Positions 44,797 to 53,020 of a DNA stretch of 64,000 bases are shown here, one piece after another (position 1 is the first letter of the stretch; each line of letters opens with the position of its first letter). The stretch lies in assembly GCF_003610995.1 (NCBI RefSeq), contig NZ_CP032543.1, forward strand, positions 1 through 64,000, read 5' to 3'. Source of the DNA: Streptomyces griseus subsp. griseus. GTDB lineage: Bacteria; Actinomycetota; Actinomycetes; Streptomycetales; Streptomycetaceae. Under the pieces are notes generated by a model. It did no database searches and was not told the DNA's origin. It was given only the letters and a program-made list of their open reading frames with translations. Position numbers and translations under genes: made by a program.

Positions 44797-47160
44797 ATGA
44801 CCGCGGTACCGAAGAAGCAGGCCTGGCAGGACCACTACGCCGAGGGGAAAGGTTTTCGGCAGGTGGGTGAGGTCGAGCGCGCCCTGTTGGCCGAGTACAC
44901 GCCCATGCCTGACGGTGGTGGGCAGGCCCTTGATGTCGGCTGCGGGACCGGCGAGCTGGCGGTCACGCTGGCGGAGATGGGCTACACGGTGGACGCCGTC
45001 GACTACGCCGAGGAAGCCCTCATCCGGGCACGCTCCGACCACGCCGAGGTGAGCGCGGTGCGGTGGTGGTGTCTGGACATCGAACGAGATCCGCTGCCCG
45101 AGGTCTCCGGGGACGAGGAGCCCGGGTTCGACCTGATCACGTTGCGGTTGAGCATCGCGTTCATCTCCAGCAGGACGGCCGTACTGCGCTCGCTCGGCAC
45201 CCAGTTGCGTCCAGGTGGCGCGATGGTCATCATCACCCCGCTCGCGAAGAACACACCCGCCGAGCGGCGGAACATCGCCCTCGACGAGGACGAACTCGAC
45301 CTGCTGGCGGAGGGGTTCGGGGATGTGTCCCGGTTCGACGCCCAGGGCCTGGCCGTTCTCGTGCTGCGAGCCCCGGATGGGGAGGTCCTGGTGGTGGAGC
45401 GGGGGCAGCCTGCCCCGCAGGCGGTCTTCGGCGCTTCGGCCGTCGTCACCGACACGGAAGGCAGGGTTCTTCTCGGCCGCTCCACCCGGGGCATGTGGGA
45501 GCTGCCGGCCGGTGGTGTCGAGAGCGGCGAGTCCGCGCAGGCCGCCGCAGTACGCGAACTCGCCGAGGAGACCGGGCTGACGGCGAAGACGGCGGACGCC
45601 CATCTCGTCACGGTCCTGCACGACGACCGGGAGGACGTACGCCGGATCGCCGCCGTCGTCCGCATCACCGCCTGGGAAGGTGAACTCGCCCTCCGCGAGG
45701 CCGACAAGTTCGTGCGCTGGGAGTGGTTCCCGCTGCACACGCTGTCCGGCCTGGGAAAGCTCTTCGCACCGTCCGCACTGGCGTTGAACGAGGTCTGGCC
45801 CGGCGTCGTGCCCGGGGCGCCCGAAACACGCTCCTACCCATGCGCGGACCCGTACGGGCCGGTTTCCGGGGAACCCGCTGAGGCTGTCCGGCTGCGGGAG
45901 CAGATGACCGAGAGCGTGATCCGAGGCGGCTGGGCCCCCTCCCCGCGGGTTCAGGCCGCGCTCCGTGCTGTGCCCCGGCACCGTTTCCTGCCGGAGGCCC
46001 CCTTGGCGTCGGCGTACGACGACGAGACCGCGGTGGCGACGGTGCGGGACGAAGGCGGGGCGGTTGTCAGCTCCGTCTCGGCGCCTTGGCTGCAGGCCGA
46101 CATGGCCGAGCAGCTGCGCCTGGAGCCGGGGATGCAGGTGCTGGAGGTGGGGTCCGGCGGGTACAACGCCGAGCTCCTCGCACATATCGTCGGTGCCCGC
46201 GGGCGCGTGGTGAGCGTGGACCTGGACCCCTTCGTCGTCCGACGTGCGCTGAGGCTCTGTGCGGAGGCCGGGAGCGGGCGGGTCACCGCGGTCCTCGGCG
46301 ACGGCAACCGGGGTGCGCCCGGGCATGTTCCCCCGGGCGGGTTCGACGCGGTGATCATCACCCACACCGCGACCGATATCGCCCCCGCGTGGCGGGAGGA
46401 GCTGGCCGAGGGCGGGAGGCTGGTCGTGCCGCTGGACGTCGGCGGCTACACGCGTTCGATCACCCTGGTCCGCCGGGGTGATGTCCTGCACGCGGAGCAC
46501 TGGACGTACTGCGGGTTCGTCCGGGACCGCGGTGCCGCCGCCCGCACCGTCCCCAGCGCCGTCCTGGCCGGTGGGGAGGTGACCGTCCGGTGGGAGCTGG
46601 GAACAGAAGGGGACACCACCAGCTTGGAAGATGCCTTCTCCGATGAGCGCTACGAGCTCAGTACGGGCCTGGTCGTCGCGGGGCAGTTCAACTTCGAGAC
46701 GCTGCAGCTCTTCGCCGCGACAACCCTGCCCGGATTCTGCCGCCTGAGCGTGCCCGTGGGCTCTGACCTCGTGACGCAGCAGGACGCGGCCGCGATCGTC
46801 GCCGACGGCTCCCTGGCCTATCTGACCCACGTCAAGATCTCCGACGGGCCCGACACCGCCGACCGGCGCAGCGAATTCTTCATCCACGCCTACGGGGCCG
46901 CCGGCCCGGAGCTGGCCGAGCGGTTCGCCGCGTGTGTCCGTACCTGGGACCGGGAGGTACGCGAGAGCTGGTACCCGCCGCTGAGCATCCACCCGGCCGG
47001 TACCCCCGACGATCAACTGCCGCCCGGCGACCTGGTCGACACTCCGGCCTGCCGCGCGGTCTTCGACTGGCCCGGCCGGGGATCCCGCGCGCGCCTGGGG
47101 GCCCCGGCGCCCTCACCTGCTGGGTCCGCCGTCTCAGCGAGCGAGCGGTCGGCCTCATGA
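44797..47160 (+). CDS. methyltransferase-NUDIX-PCMT fusion, FxLD-system type
   Basis: 787 residues from the ATG at 44797, eight bases after AGGAG; an ATG at 44779 is also possible. Domain 1 is a class I SAM methyltransferase (DVGCGTGE near residue 46). Domain 2 is a NUDIX hydrolase with GGVESGES and RELAEETG (about 235-260). Domain 3 is a PCMT-like methyltransferase (SSVSAPWLQADMAEQL, VLEVGSGGYNAELLAHIVG), followed by a C-terminal region (TLPGFCRLSVPVG, SLAYLTHVKI) that I associate with methyltransferases of FxLD lanthipeptide clusters. Such enzymes methylate Asp residues of modified peptides. I did not find a precursor with an FxLD motif nearby. The stop overlaps the next start (ATGA). Confidence 0.8.
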   Translation: MTAVPKKQAWQDHYAEGKGFRQVGEVERALLAEYTPMPDGGGQALDVGCGTGELAVTLAEMGYTVDAVDYAEEALIRARSDHAEVSAVRWWCLDIERDPLPEVSGDEEPGFDLITLRLSIAFISSRTAVLRSLGTQLRPGGAMVIITPLAKNTPAERRNIALDEDELDLLAEGFGDVSRFDAQGLAVLVLRAPDGEVLVVERGQPAPQAVFGASAVVTDTEGRVLLGRSTRGMWELPAGGVESGESAQAAAVRELAEETGLTAKTADAHLVTVLHDDREDVRRIAAVVRITAWEGELALREADKFVRWEWFPLHTLSGLGKLFAPSALALNEVWPGVVPGAPETRSYPCADPYGPVSGEPAEAVRLREQMTESVIRGGWAPSPRVQAALRAVPRHRFLPEAPLASAYDDETAVATVRDEGGAVVSSVSAPWLQADMAEQLRLEPGMQVLEVGSGGYNAELLAHIVGARGRVVSVDLDPFVVRRALRLCAEAGSGRVTAVLGDGNRGAPGHVPPGGFDAVIITHTATDIAPAWREELAEGGRLVVPLDVGGYTRSITLVRRGDVLHAEHWTYCGFVRDRGAAARTVPSAVLAGGEVTVRWELGTEGDTTSLEDAFSDERYELSTGLVVAGQFNFETLQLFAATTLPGFCRLSVPVGSDLVTQQDAAAIVADGSLAYLTHVKISDGPDTADRRSEFFIHAYGAAGPELAERFAACVRTWDREVRESWYPPLSIHPAGTPDDQLPPGDLVDTPACRAVFDWPGRGSRARLGAPAPSPAGSAVSASERSAS

Positions 47161-47249
47161 GCTGCTGGCTGAACGGTCATCGGCATCCTGACCGCCAGGC
47201 CGTCCTCGCCCGCTTCCACCCCGCTGAACTCGCCGGGAGCGCGACGTGA
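47157..47249 (+). CDS. 30-residue ORF coupled to both neighbours
   Basis: It starts in the methyltransferase stop (ATGA) and ends in the start of the phosphotransferase gene (GTGA). The product is MSCWLNGHRHPDRQAVLARF then HPAELAGSAT. Tight coupling at both ends argues that it is translated. It might be a small partner protein or a peptide substrate, or simply carry ribosomes across. No family recognised. Confidence 0.5.
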   Translation: MSCWLNGHRHPDRQAVLARFHPAELAGSAT

Positions 47250-48175
47250 CATCGATCGCTACTCCGCCTCCAGCAACTGCGACAGGCCAGCCTGTCCCGG
47301 CGCCAGTCTTCACGCCGCCTACCGACCCGGCCGACCACGAACGGATGATCAGGGCCCACGCAGCGGCGGCCCGCACCCTCCACGTGCGGGCCCACGGGGC
47401 CTCCATCTGGGGATTCAAAGGGCGTACTCTCAGCCGCCGAGCTGATCAGGACCGGTGGCTGCGGGTGGTCAGCGCCCCGCTCGACAGGCCCCTGGGCATC
47501 ACCTGGGACGGAACCGTACGCGCCGACACCCTCCTCCCCCGTTCCGTGCCGCGCCCTCGAGTCCACGACCTTCTGGAGTGGACGGGCCCCGCGCACCGCT
47601 ACCGCGCCGAACTGTCCGAGTACCTGGCCCGGCCCGCCCTTCAGTCCGGCGGCCCCGTCCTGAATCAGGACCTCGATCTGCCCGCTTCCTGGTGGGCCGA
47701 TCTGCGCGCGGCGCTCACCGCGACCGCCACCGTGCCCACCAGTCGGCGAGCGGTGCGCCAGCAGTGGATCGACCGGCACTTCGACCGGCTGCTGGGCATC
47801 CCCCCGATCCAGGTGACCTCCTGGACCACCGGGCACGGGGATCTCCACGTGGGGAACCTTCTTCCGCCGCCCTTGGTGATCGTTGATTGGGAGGGTTGGG
47901 GCCGGATGCCGACCGGCTTCGACATCGGCTTGTTTCACGCGTACAGCCTCCCGGTGCCCGCGACCGCGGCACGGATCAGAGCCGTGTTCCTCGACGTCCT
48001 CCACACCGAGGAGGGGCGGGACGGTGAACTGGTGGCCTTGGCCCAGCTGCTGCAGGTGTCCGAACGCGGCGGGCATCCCGGGCTCACTCCGTACCTCGTC
48101 CGGCGCGTGGAACAGCTCACCGGCACGCCGGTGCCACCCGTACCAAGGCCCCTGCAGGCGGCCGCCAGGACGTAG
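47246..48175 (+). CDS. phosphotransferase-family (APH-like) protein, C-terminus possibly altered by an IS
   Basis: 309 residues from the GTG. The kinase-fold signature HGDLHVGNLL (catalytic Asp) with IVDWEGWGRMPTGFDIGLFH (metal-binding Asp) is present. Members phosphorylate small molecules such as aminoglycosides or choline. The last codons (PLQAAART) overlap an IS701-type transposase remnant on the other strand (YVLAAA), so the native C-terminus may have been lost by insertion. Last gene of the operon from 41890. Confidence 0.75.
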   Translation: MTSIATPPPATATGQPVPAPVFTPPTDPADHERMIRAHAAAARTLHVRAHGASIWGFKGRTLSRRADQDRWLRVVSAPLDRPLGITWDGTVRADTLLPRSVPRPRVHDLLEWTGPAHRYRAELSEYLARPALQSGGPVLNQDLDLPASWWADLRAALTATATVPTSRRAVRQQWIDRHFDRLLGIPPIQVTSWTTGHGDLHVGNLLPPPLVIVDWEGWGRMPTGFDIGLFHAYSLPVPATAARIRAVFLDVLHTEEGRDGELVALAQLLQVSERGGHPGLTPYLVRRVEQLTGTPVPPVPRPLQAAART

Positions 48176-48487
48176 CCGATCCCGCATGCCTCCAGGACGG
48201 AGCGAAGCTGTAGGTCCTGGCCGTAGACCTCGTCGCCGGTCACCCACGAGGAGGAGTACCCGGCATCCAGGGCCGCTTCGATCATCTGCAGTGCCAGGCG
48301 GGGCTTGGTGGCGAACTCCACCTGCTCAGGGACCCCGGAGCCCGACCGGCGATCGGGATCACGGCACCAGGTGCGCTCCGGGAGGTAGAGCCGACGGTCG
48401 ATCAGTGCCCCTCCTCTCGGCGATGCGTAGGCGAGGAAGACGCCGACCTGGGCATTCTCGATCCGACCGGCAGTGCCGGTGTACTGC
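48150..48487 (-). pseudogene. IS701-family transposase, middle part
   Basis: The minus strand reads QQYTGTAGRIENAQVGVFLA, YASPRGGALIDRRLYLPERT, FATKPRLALQMIEAALDAGY and WVTGDEVYGQDLQLRSVLEA, ending near GIGYVLAAA. These are conserved IS701 transposase blocks. The 5' part lies beyond a 622-bp insertion, at 49110-49464. The 3' part is missing. Confidence 0.8.
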
Positions 48488-48524
48488 TGTCGGCGTACTT
48501 GCGAATGTGCTCACCGAAGTACAG

Positions 48525-48641
48525 ATGAACGTGCTCAGTTGGAGCTCGCCCATGACGGCGCTCAGTGCACGTGCGTCGGCTGCCGACCACCCCCTGGGGG
48601 GGGCTGACCTTGTCTCGGACTTCAAGGAAGCTGCCGCCTGA
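48525..48641 (+). CDS. 38-residue ORF inside the mini-transposon
   Basis: Starts in the left inverted repeat (MNVLSWSSPMTALSARASAA) and ends DLVSDFKEAAA. It could be a small antitoxin before the next ORF, 62 bases away, or a chance frame. No ribosome-binding site stands out. Confidence 0.3.
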   Translation: MNVLSWSSPMTALSARASAADHPLGGADLVSDFKEAAA

Positions 48642-48703
48642 GCTGGCCCGCAGGCCTGCAGGCCCGGCGCGGGCGTTGACCGTGCCCATAGAGTCCTGCC
48701 TTG

Positions 48704-48970
48704 ATGAAGAGACGAGTGCAGTTCACCGAGCATGTTGCGCGGTTCCGTGACTACATGCCGGCAGAAGATCGAGAAACGTTCCTGCGTCTGGTCGGCAGGA
48801 TCGCAGCCGAGCCAGAGGGCGCTGGCAGCCATCTCACCTTTACGACCGATACAGTGACCCGCTCGGTCTGGGAGGACCACGTCATGGTCCAGTACGTCGT
48901 AACGAGCTTCTACGTGGTCTTCATCGAACTCGACATCTACGACCCGTCGCGTGGCTTCAACGAGGTGTAG
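48704..48970 (+). CDS. 88-residue cargo protein of the mini-transposon, RelE-like order of elements
   Basis: MKRRVQFTEHVARFRDYMPA, a helix (EDRETFLRLVGRIAAEPEGA) and then strands (RSVWEDHVMVQYVVTSFYVV and FIELDIYD). The helix-then-sheet order and length resemble RelE/ParE toxins, but no signature is clear. A TTG lies directly before the ATG. It is the only substantial gene of the 622-bp element and is followed by a near-perfect hairpin, so it appears to be a complete transcription unit. Confidence 0.5.
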   Translation: MKRRVQFTEHVARFRDYMPAEDRETFLRLVGRIAAEPEGAGSHLTFTTDTVTRSVWEDHVMVQYVVTSFYVVFIELDIYDPSRGFNEV

Positions 48971-48977
48971 TCGGCAC

Positions 48978-49010
48978 GAGACGGCACCGATCGCCGATCG
49001 GTGCCGTCTC
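48978..49010 (+). terminator. long palindrome after the mini-transposon ORF
   Basis: GAGACGGCACCGATCG and its exact complement are separated by one base, giving a 16-bp palindrome. Seven bases after the ORF stop; it would work as a terminator in both directions. Confidence 0.75.
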
Positions 49011-49109
49011 GTGGGTCAGGTGTCGCCGGGCGAGGCACTGGCCTCAGCACATCACCAGCTGAGCACGTTCACCCGTACACAGTTGGGTACGTCCACGTGT
49101 ACGCGGACA

Positions 49110-49464
49110 ACTGCCGCTGCACGCCCGCCGAACGCAGGCCCTTCTTCAGGAACCCGTCTCGTCCAGGATCAGCACGCCATCAGCGCCGAGGTGGTCCAGC
49201 ACGTAGGACCGGACCTCGTCGCGCACCTCGTCGGCATCCAAGCGTGCGCTTCGAAGCAACCTGCATCGCACCGGGGCGGTCATGGCCTGCCTGCTCGGCC
49301 AGCTGCCAGCAGTTCTTCCGTTCTACACCGGACAGCAGCCCGAGGACGAACGCCCTTGCCGTCGACCTCGGTTACATTCGGCGGAACCGGCCCGCGATGC
49401 GGGCCATCGCCTGGTCGAACATCCCCCGCCAGCGGGCAGGGCCTTCGCTATGGCCCGCGGCCAT
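49110..49464 (-). pseudogene. IS701-family transposase, N-terminal part with stop and frameshift
   Basis: The ATG at 49464 opens MAAGHSEGPARWRGMFDQAM and ARIAGRFRRM, then an in-frame TAA. It continues with [20 protein letters not shown], changes frame near 49240, and gives [20 protein letters not shown] with [19 protein letters not shown], including the conserved DETG. It is interrupted by the mini-transposon. Confidence 0.8.
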
Positions 49465-49500
49465 AGCACCATCTTCAGAAGTCCACACAACCTCTGATGA

Positions 49501-49917
49501 TCACGCGGTGGCCGCTTTCGTATCGGCCCCTGCCGCCCACTGGTGTCCGGCATGGGTGCATCCGTCTGCGCAGAATCGCTCGCGGCGGCGCTTGTCCGCC
49601 ACCCCCAGCAGCGCGACCAGCAGCCGAAACGCCTTCACGCGCTCGTCCTGCGGCAGATTGATGATCTTTGTCAGCTGCCCGGCCAACTGCCCGCGCGTGA
49701 TCAACACCGCCAGCATGTGGGTCGGCCGGATACCGGCTATCCGCACGCTCTCGGGCCCGTCCTCCACCGTCGCCCGCGCCTGGATGCAATGTCCACCCAG
49801 ATCCCGAAGGACCTCGAACTGGTCCTGACCGGGCAGGGCTTCGAACCACTCGACACCCTGCCCGATTGGGCGCAGGCCCTGCACGAGCTCGTTCAACATG
49901 ACCGGGCGCTCGTCCAT
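49501..49917 (-). CDS. DUF5958-family protein
   Basis: 138 residues. MDERPVMLNELVQGLRPIGQ, ATVEDGPESVRIAGIRPTHM, and a C-terminal Cys/His cluster (RERFCADGCTHAGHQW) that may bind zinc. It matches a small Streptomyces family I know as DUF5958; the function is not known to me. Confidence 0.65.
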   Translation of the reverse strand: MDERPVMLNELVQGLRPIGQGVEWFEALPGQDQFEVLRDLGGHCIQARATVEDGPESVRIAGIRPTHMLAVLITRGQLAGQLTKIINLPQDERVKAFRLLVALLGVADKRRRERFCADGCTHAGHQWAAGADTKAATA

Positions 49918-49994
49918 CCGCCAACTCCGCGATCCGGCTGAGGCGCATAGCCCCTGAAGGCCATCGAACCAGATTGCGAAGTATGACTGCAGTA

Positions 49995-50817
49995 CTAACG
50001 CAGTCGCGCCGTGGCGAGGCAGATCTTGAAGGCGCAGGGGACGTGCCCATCTGACGTCGTCATATCCCTCACCTCGGTAAAGAAGGCCTTACGCAACCGC
50101 TCCACAGTCGCGCGATCGAGCGGGTCAAGATCATAAAGGCTGGAAACCGCAGCCCATACCTCCTCCACTGGTCCGCTCAGATCGATAGAAACGGTCTCCC
50201 AGCCCACCGCCGCGAAGCCTGCTGGTCCGAGGACTTCATCGAGCCCCTCGCGACTGCGTGTCCTTTTGTCCCCCAACGCCGGGATGCGCTGCGAGGCCGG
50301 CGTCTCCTCAATCGTGCGCCGCAACAGCGTGAGGAACCCTTCATAAACCTCGCCGCCTACGGCCCCGCCTCCCACCACGCATGCCAGAACCCCTCCGGGA
50401 GACAGCACCCGGGCAACCTCAGCTGCGACTTGTTCGATCTCACTCATCAGCATCAGCGCCATGTGGGAGACGCAGGCGTCGAAGCTGTCGTCAGCGAAAG
50501 GAAGTTCCTGAGCTCGGCCCTCTTCCAGCTTAGCCTCGGAAAGCGCCGGTCGACGTCGTGCCAGCGCCAGAGAGTGCGAGGACAGGTCCACTCCCGCGAG
50601 TTGTCTCCCGGCCCTTCGGGCCAGCAACTCAAGCAGTAAGCCCATCGCCGCAGCCAAGGTCCAGCACGCGCGTGCTTCCAGCTATCTGATCGCACAAGAT
50701 CTCGTAGCTGGACCGGCCGTCTGGAGCACGGCCACGACCTAACGCCTCTGCGGTCACTGCCGGGTACTCGGCGTGGAACGCCTGCAGAAATGCCTCTTGC
50801 GGTGCGGTAGTCGTCAC
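49995..50817 (-). pseudogene. class I SAM methyltransferase, frameshifted
   Basis: Frame 1 starts at 50817 (MTTTAPQEAFLQAFHAEYPA) and reaches the SAM motif VLDLGCGDG. Frame 2, entered near 50655 by one base, continues LLLELLARRAGRQLAGVDLS, SFDACVSHMALMLMSEIEQV and the C-terminal domain to the stop at 49995. A single base separates an otherwise complete enzyme of about 273 residues, so a sequencing error is possible. Confidence 0.65.
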
Positions 50818-51312
50818 TCGCCCAACCTACGCCGCAGGCCTTTCGCGCGGCCGTCCTTCAGTCCGGAAAAGGGCCTGCGCTCTCACAGAAATTGCTGGTC
50901 ACAGGCTCATGGAACTCGGACGCGAAGTCGTGATGGAACACATGCACGCCCACCTCCCCCGCGTGCTGAACAAGGCGTCCTCGTGACCGGTCACTGGAGT
51001 CGCAGGACGCCAGGGGCGCGATCGTCGAAGATCTCGACCAGCCAATCAAAGACCGTGGATCCGCGTCCATCTCTTGCGCCAACAAGCTCGGCGCCTACAG
51101 CGGGGCGGTTCGCGGGGTGACAGCGCGACAACCGGATCTCAAGCTGGCGAGCTGTCTCCGGATAACCGAGATGCTGGCGAGACTCCTGGTCGTCGCGCCA
51201 CTCAACCACCTAGTCATCGTCGTCGGGCGCTCCGAAGCCACCGCTGAGGCAGTCAGCGAAGACGCCGAGGCTTCGACCGAAGTAGCCCCCGGAACCGTTG
51301 ATCGCTTCACCG
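50818..51312. other. no gene seen
   Basis: About 500 bases without a convincing gene. A short minus-strand frame (VFDWLVEIFDDRAPGVLRLQ) has coding character but no context. Confidence 0.3.
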
Positions 51313-51754
51313 ATGACCCGCCAGCAGACCCTCGTCATCGGCCAGTACATCGACCAGCTCGACGAACTCGGTGCCCACCCTCGACGCCCCCCGTCATCAA
51401 GGGTGGGACCAGCAACGCCCAGCGCGAGAAGCTCTTCGACACCTTCCGTGCCGGCGAACTGAACGTCCTCGTCGTCTCCGAGGTCGCCAACTTCTCCATC
51501 GACCTGCCCGAAGCCACCGTCTCCATCCAGGTCTCCGGCACCTTCGGCTCCCGCCAAGAGGAGGCCCAGCGCCTCGGCCGCGTCCTGCGCCCCAAGGCCG
51601 ACGGCCACGAGGCCCGCTTCTACTCCGTCGTCACCCGCGACACCATCAACCAGGACTCGCCGCCCACCTCCAGTGCTTCCTGGCCGAGCAGGGGTACGCG
51701 TACCGGATCGCGGACGCGGACGAGGTGCTGGCGGAGGACGGGAACCGGCCGTGA
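51313..51754 (+). pseudogene. C-terminal part of an XPB/Rad25-type helicase, frameshifted
   Basis: MTRQQTLVIGQYIDQLDELG, then in the next frame VIKGGTSNAQREKLFDTFRA, VLVVSEVANFSIDLPEATVS and RQEEAQRLGRVLRPKADGHE (helicase motifs V and VI), and a third frame to AEQGYAYRIADADEVLAEDG. XPB in actinobacteria has about 550 residues; only the second RecA lobe is left here, in three frames. Non-functional. Confidence 0.75.
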
Positions 51755-52237
51755 CCAACTGCGCGCGCCAGCCGTAGGCGTCCGCACGGGGCCGTTTCAC
51801 CGCAGCGAGGCGGCGAAGTCTTCGCCGCCCGTACGCGCGGCAGTCCAGCCGTATCTCGCCGCCCGGACCACCGCCGAACTCGGTACGGCGACGGGGTCAG
51901 GACGCGTGGCCGTGGCTCATCGCATCGCAGGGAACCGAGAGGACCGGCCGATCGTCCTTATGGTCGCGCTTCGTGCGCTCACGCCTGGAGCCGGCCTGTG
52001 CACAGCCCCTGGCGTCGATGGCAATGCCAGGTGCGCGGCTCTCCGGCGGAAGTCGGCGCGCCATGGCGGAGGTTGCGTTGCCGCCGTCCCGGCGCCGACT
52101 GCGCAGGGCAGGACGGGAGGAACCAGGAAACGGCGACGGCCATCGAGGGGACGTGCCCCGCCTTGTGCGGAGGCACCGGGCCGGGAACCCTCAAGGAGCC
52201 TCTCGAGTTCTGGCGACAGCGTCGGAGGGAAGACGGT
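51755..52237. other. no gene seen
   Basis: About 480 bases between the helicase remnant and the FHA gene. Frames are open but without protein-like composition. The promoter of the FHA-kinase operon should lie at its end. Confidence 0.3.
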
Positions 52238-53020
52238 ATGGAAACGATCATCGTGCAGCTGCCCGCTCCGTCCCGGCCGGGCGAAGACGGCGTCGGCGAG
52301 CCCGAGTTGTTGCACATGGGGCCGGGGGACGTGGCCGATTTCGGGCGAGGGACGCCCGGCAGCCGGACGGTGCCCATCGTCCTGCCCGACCCCGGAATCT
52401 CCCGGCGGGCGGGACGGCTGGAGGCGGCCGAGGACTACTGGCGGCTGTCGAACTTCAGCCGTGACGTCGCGTACGTGGTCGAGAATCTGGAGGGGGCCGG
52501 GGAGTACCTCACCGTTGCGCCAGGACGGATCGGAGCGCCGGTGCCCTTCGAGTTCTCCAGAGTCGTCCTGCCCGCGCTGGGCGGGAGCGTCGACTTCAAG
52601 GTCTTCGCCCCGCAGCACGCCTATCTGGACGAGCAGTCCTCGCCCGGCGCCGGTGAACTCACCGTGCACCCCTATGCCCTCGATGCCACGGCCAAGTACT
52701 TCCTGGTGCTGGTGGCCTTGTGCGAGCCGCGGCTGCGCGACCCCTCGGACAGTGTGCTGCCGGGCGCGGGGGACATCGCGGAGCGGCTTCGTCCGCTGGA
52801 GAGCTGTCGTGGACTGAACCGTTCCACGGTGAACTACCACATCGACTATCTCGCCTTCGCCAAGCTGCGCCTGGACCTCGGCGACGACGGCAACAGCCGC
52901 ACCGGTGTCAAGCGCGCTCGACTGGTCGCCCTCGCCCTGCGCTTCGGCCTGGTGCGCGAGGAGCACCTCGCCCTGTTGCCGTCCCGTAGGCGGCCCGTAC
53001 CGCAGGAGAGCGGCGCATGA
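52238..53020 (+). CDS. FHA-domain protein, partner of the adjacent Ser/Thr kinase
   Basis: 260 residues from the ATG at 52238, with GGAGGGA upstream. The FHA domain lies at about residues 20-110: GPGDVADFGRGTP (Gly-Arg), PDPGISRRAGRLEAAEDYWR (Ser-Arg) and LSNFS with VVENLEGAG. FHA domains bind phosphothreonine. The C-terminal half has a helical HTH-like region (GLNRSTVNYHIDYLAFAKLR). Its stop overlaps the kinase start (ATGA), so it is probably the kinase substrate or adaptor. Confidence 0.8.
   Translation: METIIVQLPAPSRPGEDGVGEPELLHMGPGDVADFGRGTPGSRTVPIVLPDPGISRRAGRLEAAEDYWRLSNFSRDVAYVVENLEGAGEYLTVAPGRIGAPVPFEFSRVVLPALGGSVDFKVFAPQHAYLDEQSSPGAGELTVHPYALDATAKYFLVLVALCEPRLRDPSDSVLPGAGDIAERLRPLESCRGLNRSTVNYHIDYLAFAKLRLDLGDDGNSRTGVKRARLVALALRFGLVREEHLALLPSRRRPVPQESGA

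Larger units (their letters stand above)
48488..49109. mobile_element. 622-bp mini-transposon with 55-bp imperfect inverted repeats and ACTGC duplication
   Basis: The left end starts TGTCGGCGTAC and the right end, reversed, TGTCCGCGTAC. The two ends align without gaps over 55 bp (about 70% identical), including AACGTGCTCAG in both. ACTGC flanks both sides (48483-48487 and 49110-49114). Removing the element and one ACTGC joins the two halves of an IS701 transposase in frame (GVQRQ to QYTGTAGR region, reading VQRQYTGTA). Each left end has two GTAC-based repeats 24 bp apart, as expected for transposase binding sites. It carries two small ORFs and no transposase. Confidence 0.8.
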
